Below, piece after piece: positions 5,495 through 13,051 of a stretch of DNA of 22,578 bases. Below the pieces are notes generated by a model. That model had not been told where the DNA came from. It did not search any database and saw nothing but the letters and a program-made list of their open reading frames with translations. The position numbers and the translations under genes are program-made. Every line of letters starts with the position of its first letter. The first letter of the stretch is position 1. The DNA lies in the NCBI GenBank assembly GCA_030044455.1, contig JASHVU010000294.1, positions 1 through 22,578 on the forward strand, in the 5' to 3' direction. The DNA comes from Acidobacteriaceae bacterium (lineage in GTDB: Bacteria > Acidobacteriota > Terriglobia > Terriglobales > Acidobacteriaceae).

Positions 5495-8064
5495 ACGCTG
5501 ATCGAAGATCTCTTTTGAAGGTACTTCCTGTGGCCGCAAGCGCGGGAATCGCAATCGCGCGCGGCCAATCCGCTACCGCAGCCGATCGAACCGCGCAGCT
5601 CACCCTTGATCCTCTCGAAGAGGGAGTGAAACGACCGCTCGAGACCGTCACGCTGCATTTAACCGCCGGCGATGCAACCGGCAAGGTTCTCGTGGTTCAG
5701 GATGGGGCGGGACGGGAATACCTGCGCATGACGGCTAAGGCGGAGATGTCGTTCGTGGTCGGTGGAGCATTGGGCCGTCACACGGCCAGGCTCTTGGAGC
5801 CGGATGGCAGAACCGCCGCCGAAGTAGTCCTCAGCGTAGACTGCGCCACCGAAGTTCGCGACCAGGGCGGGGTCTTTCAGGGTCTGGTTGAGGCCGTTCT
5901 GTGCACCATGATGAGCTGGAGTCAGAATTGCCCCGTGTCTGCGATTGCTTACAACCACCGCGACTATCAGTTCTTCGCCAACTGGATCTTCGACCACACC
6001 CTGATTCTTAAAGGAATGAAGTACTACTGGCCAACGGTAAAAGATGCCATTGACTTTTTTGCGGCCACGCAGCGCGAAGACGGAATGATCTGGGAGAATT
6101 GCTACCCTGCCACACCCGAACCAAATTACTTTGACTGGAAGTTTCACTACGGCGGCTTCACCAGGAGAATCGGCGACGGCTTCTGGCAACTCCGCCGTGC
6201 ACCGGTTGAGAGCCATGTTGAGCAGTATTTCGTCGAGGGCCTGTACAGCACCTGGAAAGCCACCGGAGACCTCGACTGGATGAAGGCAAAGCTGGACAAT
6301 GCTGTGCGCGCGCTGCGACAGGTCACGCACAGCCCCTACCGATGGTCGCAAAAATACCAGCTCATGCATCGCGGCTTCACCATCGACACCTGGGACTACA
6401 CCAGTGACGATCAGCAACGTTTCGACCAGTGTGTATTTACGGTGTTTTTGGGAAAGAGCGAATTCGGCGTCTTCCACGGCGATAACACGAATCTTGTTGC
6501 GCAATGCCGCCATCTGGCTGAAATGCTGCGCCAGGCCGATCGCGCAGCCGAAGCTCCCGAGTTCGAGCAACTGGCCTTGGGAGTCGAGTCGCGACTGAAC
6601 GCGCTCAGCTGGAATGGTGAGTTCTATACTCACTGGATTGCCGAAAACCCTGACTACAAACCCGACATGGGTGTCGACATGTCGCGCCAGGTTTCGCTCT
6701 CCAACGCCTATGCGCTCAACCGCGGCATCGCGCACCAGAAGTGCGTGAACATTCTCAAGACGTACCAGCGCATTCGCTCTGAAATGCCCACGTCTTCGCC
6801 CGGTGAGTTCTATGGCATCTATCCGCCTTTTGAGAAAAACTTCACCCGTAACGACCCCGGCATGGTGTGGGAGTACTGCAACGGCGGCGTTTTGACCGTA
6901 GTTGGCGGAGAGCTTGCGCACGGCGCATTTGAGCATGGTTTCGAGGAGTACGGCGCCGATATTCTTCGCCGTCTCGGCAGCATCGCCGACCGTTATCGCG
7001 GTTATCTCCCAGTCACGCTTCGAGGCAAAGCCGTCCAGCCGCCGGCCCGCACCTTTCAGCCCGTGAATATTGGGGCCGCCTTCAACGCCACGCTTGGTCC
7101 CGGCTCTCAAAAGGCGCCGTCCTGGTCAGGCGATCCGCAGATTAACCTCGAAGGTATCCCAGCCGGCGAACAAACACTTCATGGAGTGCGCTTCACTTTG
7201 CCCGATACCGCGCCGAACGGCACTCCCAACTGCATTGTTATCTCGCGCCAGTCGCCCTTCAAGGACCGCGCCACGGTGCCGATCAACGCAAAAGCCGTCT
7301 CAATCTACCTGTTCAACACCAGCAACACTTCGAGCACTGCCGGCCAGTCGCTCACCTTTCATTACTCCGACGGCTCTGCGCAGACATTGGACGTAGAGGG
7401 ACACACGTGGTTCGAGCCCGCGGATACGCGCTACAGCAAAGACGGCCCGCGCACCCGCGACAAGTATCGCCTGGCCTGGACAAAGACTACCGAGGATCAG
7501 GTGGTGCTGGGGGCCTACGCCACCGGAGTCGCCAATCCGCATCCCGAGCGGCAGATCGCTTCACTCGAATTCGCTGCCGGCTCCGAACAATGCAAGTGGA
7601 TGATCGCCGCCGTCAGCCTGTGCGATGCGCCGGTCTTCTTTGCTCCTTATGACGATCTGTCGACGGGCATCCCCGACGGCTGGGCCGGCTCGGTTACACA
7701 GGCAGTGATTGAAGGCCTGGCCGGCATTAACGACGAAGGCGCGGCTTTCAGCAACACCGCCATCCGGCCGCGCTGGCCTGCGGCGCAAGTGGACAGGGCC
7801 GAGATCACCGCGCGCTACCCGGCTTCACAAGGCTATTGCAGCTATCGCTACAATGCAGCCGATAACGTGCTCAATCTCGAATTCACCGGAAGCGCACAGA
7901 ATTTTCGCGTGGAGATGCTCGTGCCTCGCGGCAAACAAGTGAAGAGCGCGCAACTGGACGGGATGACGGTTCGAGTTGAACTCAAAACCATTGAGGGGTC
8001 TCGATACGCGGTGGTGTCCCCGATCTCCAAGGGTGTTCACCGGCTCGAAATCGCGCTGGCATGA
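5491..8064 (+). CDS. Tat-exported six-hairpin glycoside hydrolase (unassigned specificity)
   Basis: This 857-residue protein begins with a twin-arginine signal (NADRRSLLKV, hydrophobic stretch to about residue 30). A beta-sandwich N-domain (to about 120) is followed by an alpha-helical region (about 130-510) rich in Trp, Tyr and acidic residues, as in the (alpha/alpha)6 barrel of GH78/GH63/GH65-like enzymes. Candidate active-site loops with carboxylates are DGMIWENC (197-204), DTWDYTSDD (299-307) and GMVWEYCNGG (457-466). A galactose-binding-like beta domain (about 560-700) and a small C-terminal beta domain (about 770-857), the cap usually seen after such barrels, complete it. The likely substrate is a plant or microbial polysaccharide side chain, perhaps rhamnose- or fucose-containing, given the adjacent fucosidase; the exact GH family cannot be given from the sequence alone. 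It probably works in the periplasm or outside. It is 172 nt upstream of, and codirectional with, the GH29 gene. Confidence 0.75.
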   Translation: MNADRRSLLKVLPVAASAGIAIARGQSATAADRTAQLTLDPLEEGVKRPLETVTLHLTAGDATGKVLVVQDGAGREYLRMTAKAEMSFVVGGALGRHTARLLEPDGRTAAEVVLSVDCATEVRDQGGVFQGLVEAVLCTMMSWSQNCPVSAIAYNHRDYQFFANWIFDHTLILKGMKYYWPTVKDAIDFFAATQREDGMIWENCYPATPEPNYFDWKFHYGGFTRRIGDGFWQLRRAPVESHVEQYFVEGLYSTWKATGDLDWMKAKLDNAVRALRQVTHSPYRWSQKYQLMHRGFTIDTWDYTSDDQQRFDQCVFTVFLGKSEFGVFHGDNTNLVAQCRHLAEMLRQADRAAEAPEFEQLALGVESRLNALSWNGEFYTHWIAENPDYKPDMGVDMSRQVSLSNAYALNRGIAHQKCVNILKTYQRIRSEMPTSSPGEFYGIYPPFEKNFTRNDPGMVWEYCNGGVLTVVGGELAHGAFEHGFEEYGADILRRLGSIADRYRGYLPVTLRGKAVQPPARTFQPVNIGAAFNATLGPGSQKAPSWSGDPQINLEGIPAGEQTLHGVRFTLPDTAPNGTPNCIVISRQSPFKDRATVPINAKAVSIYLFNTSNTSSTAGQSLTFHYSDGSAQTLDVEGHTWFEPADTRYSKDGPRTRDKYRLAWTKTTEDQVVLGAYATGVANPHPERQIASLEFAAGSEQCKWMIAAVSLCDAPVFFAPYDDLSTGIPDGWAGSVTQAVIEGLAGINDEGAAFSNTAIRPRWPAAQVDRAEITARYPASQGYCSYRYNAADNVLNLEFTGSAQNFRVEMLVPRGKQVKSAQLDGMTVRVELKTIEGSRYAVVSPISKGVHRLEIALA

Positions 8065-8236
8065 GCGGGATTCGGAATACCCAAGTAGCTGCGCCGGCCG
8101 CATCGGTCGCCTCAATACTAACGCGAACGTGCTTAATCAGCAGGGTGCGATCGGGATGATGGAGATTCTGAGCGCGGTGATGTGAAAGAATAGCTCCGCA
8201 TTTTAACCTCAACCAGTTTTTGACAGGAGTTTTCGC

Positions 8237-9781
8237 ATGAATGTTTCCCGGCGCACTGCCTTGGGATGGATCGGCGCCGGATCAGCGGCAGCTTTGACGC
8301 AGGTGGCAAGCCTCTGCCAGCCGGCATCCCCGCGCGCGACCGGGCCGTATGAGCCGCAATGGGATTCGCTGCAGCAACATGAATGCCCCGATTGGTTTCG
8401 GGATGCCAAGTTCGGAATCTACTTTCATTGGGGGCTCTATTCAGTTCCCGCATTTGGAAGTGAATGGTATCCGCACTGGATGTATCTGCCCGGGCGGCCG
8501 GAATACGATCACCACATTGCAACCTACGGTCCACTGGATAAGTTCGGATACAAGGACTTTGCGCGCCAGTTCACCGCGGAGCATTTCGATGCAGATGCCT
8601 GGGTGACTCTGTTCAGAGAGTCAGGCGCTCGCTACGTCGGCCCAGTAGCCGAGCATGCCGATGGTTTCTCAATGTGGGCAAGTGAAATCAACCGCTGGAA
8701 CGCGAACCGAATGGGCCCACGTCGCGACATTGTGGGTGAAATGGAGCAAGCGGTTCGGAAGCAGGGGCTCAAGTTCTATGCCAGCTTCCATCACCAATGG
8801 CTGTGGGGCTGGTATTCGAGTCCGCTGGCTGCCGCTGACATCTACAACCCCCGGTTTGCCGACCTCTACTGGCCACAGGAATACGCGTGGGGCAGTCGGC
8901 CGCCCAGGGATTATTCACAGGACGTACCCGGCGCTTTCAACTACGCGCATCCCGATCCGCCGCCGTCGGAAAAATTCTGTGAGATGTGGTGCAACAAGGT
9001 CATTGAAGTGATTGACCGTTACCATCCCGACGTTCTTTACTTCGACAGTCGCACCTTCATCATTCCTGAAAAATACAGGATGAAGATGCTGGCGCATTAC
9101 TACAACACCAGCCATCTTGCCGGGCGCGAAGTCGCGATGACGTACAAGGCGAATGATTTTGCCCGGGGCTCGGGGCTTCTCGACTTTGAGGCCGGACAGT
9201 TGGCCGAAAAAGCAAGCTTTGTTTGGCAGACCGACGATAAGATGGACTGGGATTCGTGGGCCTACCTGAAAACGCCAAACTACAAGTCCGCCGGCCGTAT
9301 CCTGCACCAATTGATTGACATCGTTTCAAAGAACGGAAACCTGCTGCTTGATGTGGGACCTCGACCGGACGGAACCATTCCGGAACAGGTGGTCAGCCGG
9401 CTTCGGGCAATCGGCGCGTGGCTCAATATAAACGGAGAGGCAATATATGCAACCAGGTCCTGGGAACGCTTTGGCGAGGGGCCAACGCGCGTGAAAGAAG
9501 GCATGAATGTGGCCGATCACAACACCGACTTCACTGCGCAGGACTTGCGTTTCACAACCACTGGCAATTCGTTGTATGTTCAAGTGCTGGGTGACCCCGG
9601 AACTCAGCTGCTGGTTAAGTCCATCAGGCGTGACACGCCTTTGCCATTCGGCTTGTTGAAAAAAGCGCAGATGCTGGGCCGTGCGGAATCACTCGAATGG
9701 GATTGGTCGACAGACGGTCTGGTCATACAACTGCCCGATCAAAAGCCATCGGAAGACGCGATTGTGATCCGTCTAAGTTAG
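8237..9781 (+). CDS. Tat-exported GH29 alpha-L-fucosidase
   Basis: This 514-residue enzyme has AGGAG about 8 nt before ATG 8237. Residues 1-28 resemble a Tat signal (NVSRRTALGWIGAG). The catalytic (beta/alpha)8 domain shows GH29 landmarks: WFRDAKFGIYFHWGLYSVPA (53-72), EHADGFSMW (139-147), where many members have HHDGF, FYASFHHQW (180-188), and HPDVLYFDSRTF (263-274), where Asp270 is the expected nucleophile, in place of the usual W-F-D-G. GNLLLDVGPRPDGTIP (367-382) is the family's C-terminal barrel motif. A beta-sandwich occupies about 405-514. It releases terminal L-fucose from glycans with retention of configuration. The acid/base residue cannot be assigned by eye. It likely acts with the upstream six-hairpin enzyme on the same exported substrate. 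Its end is 42 nt from the convergent MMPL gene. Confidence 0.9.
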   Translation: MNVSRRTALGWIGAGSAAALTQVASLCQPASPRATGPYEPQWDSLQQHECPDWFRDAKFGIYFHWGLYSVPAFGSEWYPHWMYLPGRPEYDHHIATYGPLDKFGYKDFARQFTAEHFDADAWVTLFRESGARYVGPVAEHADGFSMWASEINRWNANRMGPRRDIVGEMEQAVRKQGLKFYASFHHQWLWGWYSSPLAAADIYNPRFADLYWPQEYAWGSRPPRDYSQDVPGAFNYAHPDPPPSEKFCEMWCNKVIEVIDRYHPDVLYFDSRTFIIPEKYRMKMLAHYYNTSHLAGREVAMTYKANDFARGSGLLDFEAGQLAEKASFVWQTDDKMDWDSWAYLKTPNYKSAGRILHQLIDIVSKNGNLLLDVGPRPDGTIPEQVVSRLRAIGAWLNINGEAIYATRSWERFGEGPTRVKEGMNVADHNTDFTAQDLRFTTTGNSLYVQVLGDPGTQLLVKSIRRDTPLPFGLLKKAQMLGRAESLEWDWSTDGLVIQLPDQKPSEDAIVIRLS

Positions 9782-9823
9782 CAAGAACCGGCGATGCCCA
9801 TTGCACCGTGCGAACCGCATGAC

Positions 9824-12061
9824 TCAATTGTGGTTGGCCATCACTGACGAGTTACGTGCCGTGGCAAGCCCTCCAGGCCACCAGTTCCAATCACCGGCAA
9901 TGCGAAGCAGAGCTGGACCGATCACAATTCGAACCAGTGTCGCGTCAATTAAAACTGCGATCGCCAGAGTAAATCCGATCATCTTGACCACCAGGAAATC
10001 TCCAAAGGTGAATGCCGCGAACACCACGATCATGATTGCGGCAGCGCTGGTAATCAGGCCCGCAGTCCGAGCCAGTCCCTCGGGGATTGCGTCCACTTCA
10101 CTCAATCCGCTTCTACGCGCTTCAAGAACGCGCGCCACCAGAAACACTTCGTAATCCATGCTCAGCCCGAAGACGATGGCAAAGGCGACAATTGGCACTA
10201 AAGGAAACACACTCCCCGTTCCTCCGGGAACTCCCAGCAATGCGCTTCCGTGTCCGTCCTGGAATACCAGAACCAATGCTCCGAATGAGGCGGCAACGGA
10301 GAGTAGGTTCAGTGCGATGGCCTTCACGGCTGCGAAGAGTGATCGAAATCCGCCCAATAGCGCCACCAGCGTCCCCACCACCACGAGTGACATCGCGGGC
10401 ACAAAGCGATCAGCGACAATCGTCTGATAATCGGCATTCAGCGCCGGAATGCCGCCAATCAGTAGCGTAGCGCCGGGCACTCCGGTAAGCGCTGTCGCAC
10501 CGGTCTTCCTGAGTTCCCTCACCCAATTAACTTGTCCGCGCAGCGACACTGAAGTCGCCGGTAACACCTCAATCAGCGCGGCCCGTCCGTCGCTGCTCAA
10601 AAACGTTCGGCGAGTCTCACGCGTAAGGTCGCCCAGTGCAGACCGGTTGCCCGCTGCAATCGTCGTAATTGAAATTACGCGGTCGCAACGCGGGTCGCTC
10701 GTGAGCCGCTTTGAGAGACGATCGATTGCATCCCACCCCGTGTCGCTTTGCGAGATCGAATCCACCGGCAGTTCGACAAGGACGCGCAGCGATTCAACAA
10801 CACCGTTCCGGCCCATTTTTCCCAGGGCGTTCAGTGCATGCACCGATTCCGCCGCCTGGGGAAGCCAATTCCCGCGCGGGAGACTGGTATCGAGCCGGGC
10901 GGCCTGCCAGGCGAGCAGAAGCAAGGGGGCACTTGCCAGAAACAGGGCCAGCCAGGGGTGGGCAACAATGACCGTTCCCCATCGTCTCCATCGAATCCCC
11001 GTGCGTTCTGCCCAGTGCGCATCCAGTCGCGGCTTAAATGGCAGCCGGCCCGCATCGATTCTGTGACCGATCAGCGCCAGCACCGCCGGAACGAGTGTAT
11101 TTGCCAGCAGCACGCACATGCCCGCAACCAGAATTCCAGCCACACCGATGGAACGAATCTCGCTGATGGGAACCGTCAGGAGCGCGAGAAATCCGATGGC
11201 CACCGTGGAGGCCGAAATCAGCAGCGTGTGTCCTGCGTGGCGCGCCGCGACCAGCGAGGCCACACGCCCGTCGCATCCGGTGCAGAGCGCCTCCCTGAAA
11301 CGGCTTACCATCAGCAGCGCGTAGTCGATCCCCAGGCCCAACCCCAGCATGGTCGCCAGATTCTGCACCAGAATGGACAAATGAAAGCGCGATGCCAGGA
11401 CGCCGGTGATGGCCAAGGTGGCTGCGATGGCGAGTTCGCCGACCGCCAAAGGAATCAGTGCTGCGATCACGCTCCCGAACGCAAGCAGCAACAGCGCGAG
11501 GGTTGCGGGAATTGCCAGACTCTCACTGTGTTGCACCTGGTCGGCGCTTGCCTTGCGAATGTCGAAATTCAGCGGAATCTCGCCCGTCAGTTCGAGCTTT
11601 ACACCGGGATAACGGCTCCGCAATTGAGTTTCAAGAGAGTTTGCCCGCTCGTGAAGCTCAGGAACAAGCGATTCCACCGGCCCGTCGGTCGACGCCAGCC
11701 CGATCAGAACAAACGTTCCGCCGCCTTTGCCCAGGAAAACCGGATCGCGCAAGTCGAGGTAGGAAACGATTCCCGAAACGCCCGGCGAGTCTTTTAGTCC
11801 CGCCTCGATGGTGGCTAACGCCTGCTCGCCCTGGTCGGAATCTGCTGCCGGCAATCCCTCGACTACCAGCGCCACCCGGTTGACAAATGGCGAATGAAAA
11901 CGGCTGCTCAGCTCCTGGCTGACTGCTTCCGCTTCACTCCCTTCCACGTGGGTTGCCGTCTCCAGATGGCGCTCGGCGTGGAAAGAGAATGGCAGAAGCG
12001 CCAACACGGCGATAAGGACCAACCCGGCCACCCAGAAACGGCGCACACGCATGAGATTCAT
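9824..12061 (-). CDS. MMPL-family RND lipid exporter
   Basis: Starting at ATG 12061 this protein has 745 residues; a TTG at 12118 would add 19, and neither has a strong Shine-Dalgarno. The MNLMRVRRFWVAGLVLIAVLA N-terminus is a typical basic-then-hydrophobic first helix. Topology is the MMPL one: helix, periplasmic domain (about 30-180), five helices, a second helix plus periplasmic domain (about 365-545), then five helices. The two paired Asp-Tyr motifs that carry protons in MmpL3-type pumps are present: GLGIDYALLM (Asp245/Tyr246) and GLSMDYEVFL (Asp636/Tyr637). MMPL proteins export lipids, lipid-linked metabolites or hopanoids. It lies on the same strand as the FAAL gene, with one opposite-strand gene between them, so export of the lipid made by that locus is a reasonable guess. 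No membrane-fusion or outer-membrane partner is nearby. Confidence 0.87.
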   Translation of the reverse strand: MNLMRVRRFWVAGLVLIAVLALLPFSFHAERHLETATHVEGSEAEAVSQELSSRFHSPFVNRVALVVEGLPAADSDQGEQALATIEAGLKDSPGVSGIVSYLDLRDPVFLGKGGGTFVLIGLASTDGPVESLVPELHERANSLETQLRSRYPGVKLELTGEIPLNFDIRKASADQVQHSESLAIPATLALLLLAFGSVIAALIPLAVGELAIAATLAITGVLASRFHLSILVQNLATMLGLGLGIDYALLMVSRFREALCTGCDGRVASLVAARHAGHTLLISASTVAIGFLALLTVPISEIRSIGVAGILVAGMCVLLANTLVPAVLALIGHRIDAGRLPFKPRLDAHWAERTGIRWRRWGTVIVAHPWLALFLASAPLLLLAWQAARLDTSLPRGNWLPQAAESVHALNALGKMGRNGVVESLRVLVELPVDSISQSDTGWDAIDRLSKRLTSDPRCDRVISITTIAAGNRSALGDLTRETRRTFLSSDGRAALIEVLPATSVSLRGQVNWVRELRKTGATALTGVPGATLLIGGIPALNADYQTIVADRFVPAMSLVVVGTLVALLGGFRSLFAAVKAIALNLLSVAASFGALVLVFQDGHGSALLGVPGGTGSVFPLVPIVAFAIVFGLSMDYEVFLVARVLEARRSGLSEVDAIPEGLARTAGLITSAAAIMIVVFAAFTFGDFLVVKMIGFTLAIAVLIDATLVRIVIGPALLRIAGDWNWWPGGLATARNSSVMANHN

Positions 12062-12176
12062 GATTTCAGACGAGATCGCCAACCATTCAGTTATAGTCGA
12101 TTTCTTTGACGGGACCAAAGTGAATCACTCGCCCATATAGCCGTCAGGCACGCAAACAGTTCGTATAGTAGTAAGG

Positions 12177-13034
12177 ATGCACCTCCGGAGCTCCCAGCTA
12201 TTCGGCCAATGTGCTTTGCCGGGATTTGTGGCTCGCGCCGGTTCAGGAGGACTTATTCGTAGATTCGTCATGCTCACGTTGCTTTTCGCCGTTCCAGTGT
12301 GGGCGGCTGACCCCCGCATCGGCTCCTGGAAGCTGGTCTCGGCGCAGTGCACCCTTGACCCCGCAAACAAACTTTCCATCACCGATCTTCATGACACGGT
12401 GCACGTGGTCATGTCTGGAGATAAGCGTTTGGATTTCACGGCGGGCGGTAACGGGCACGAAACCTCTGTTCCCGGCAACCCGGCATTCGATCAGGTCGAG
12501 TTGCACAGAATCGACAAGAGACACGCCGAGGTGAAGGAGAAGAAGGACGGAGCTGTGGTCGCAACGGTTCGTGAACAACTTTCGGCTAATGGCGACCAGC
12601 TGACAATCACCACTGCCAGCGCCGGCCATGACGACCAAATCAATGTGTGGATACGAAGCGGCGGCGCAAAGATTGCCCGCGATCTCTTCGCCGGCGAATG
12701 GACTGAGGATCTAAGCAAGACTCGTATGCGGCAAGAGTTGCCGCTCAGGATCGAGGCGAACGGAAACGATGGGGTCCGTTTTTCAGGCGACTTCAGCTAC
12801 ACAGCCCGCTTCGACGGCAAACAATACGACCTGAGGAACTCCCGCAACGACACCGTGACGCTTCAACTTGTCGACCCGCACACGGTGGATTCGATTTACC
12901 GGCGTGACGACCAAGTGACGCAAAAGGACAGGTGGGTGGTTTCCCCTGATGGCCAGCAGATGACGCTGACCACCACCGGCACGTTCGAAACCGGCCAGCA
13001 TTTAACCGAGAAACTGGTCTTCAAAAAGCAGTAG
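12177..13034 (+). CDS. Exported hypothetical protein
   Basis: From ATG 12177 this reads 285 residues; the first 26 look like non-coding sequence. The real signal peptide is RRFVMLTLLFAVPVWA followed by Ala-Asp-Pro. ATG 12270 would cut off the basic residues of that signal. A strong AGGAGG at 12245-12250 points instead to an in-frame ATT at 12255, giving 259 residues, so the start is unsettled. The mature part has two beta-rich segments that resemble each other: each starts near a G-x-W motif (IGSWKLVSAQCTLDP and FAGEWTEDLSKT) and ends in long beta-strand runs closing with Thr/Gly-rich sequence (DQLTITTASAG and QQMTLTTTGTF). This suggests a duplicated lipocalin- or YceI-like barrel, perhaps binding a lipid. 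I do not recognise the family. It is convergent with the FAAL gene, stopping 17 nt from its end, and divergent from the MMPL gene, which fits a lipid-locus role but does not prove it. Confidence 0.65.
   Translation: MHLRSSQLFGQCALPGFVARAGSGGLIRRFVMLTLLFAVPVWAADPRIGSWKLVSAQCTLDPANKLSITDLHDTVHVVMSGDKRLDFTAGGNGHETSVPGNPAFDQVELHRIDKRHAEVKEKKDGAVVATVREQLSANGDQLTITTASAGHDDQINVWIRSGGAKIARDLFAGEWTEDLSKTRMRQELPLRIEANGNDGVRFSGDFSYTARFDGKQYDLRNSRNDTVTLQLVDPHTVDSIYRRDDQVTQKDRWVVSPDGQQMTLTTTGTFETGQHLTEKLVFKKQ
12245..12250 (+). promoter_or_regulatory. Strong Shine-Dalgarno without a canonical start at normal distance
   Basis: AGGAGG lies 4 nt before an in-frame ATT (12255) and 19 nt before the next ATG (12270). 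It suggests that the exported protein here starts at ATT, which would produce an ideal short signal peptide. The spacing is a little short, so the call stays tentative. Confidence 0.4.
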
Positions 13035-13051
13035 AGAATTGTGCATCCGCT

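Noticed and set aside
5659..7110. A 483-codon minus-strand frame
   Set aside because: It is fully antisense to the glycosidase and is the usual by-product of G+C-rich codon use on the other strand; no ribosome-binding site or family motif.
10748..11797. A 349-codon plus-strand frame rich in Arg, Gln and His
   Set aside because: Antisense to the MMPL exporter, whose membrane helices and Asp-Tyr motifs are unmistakable.
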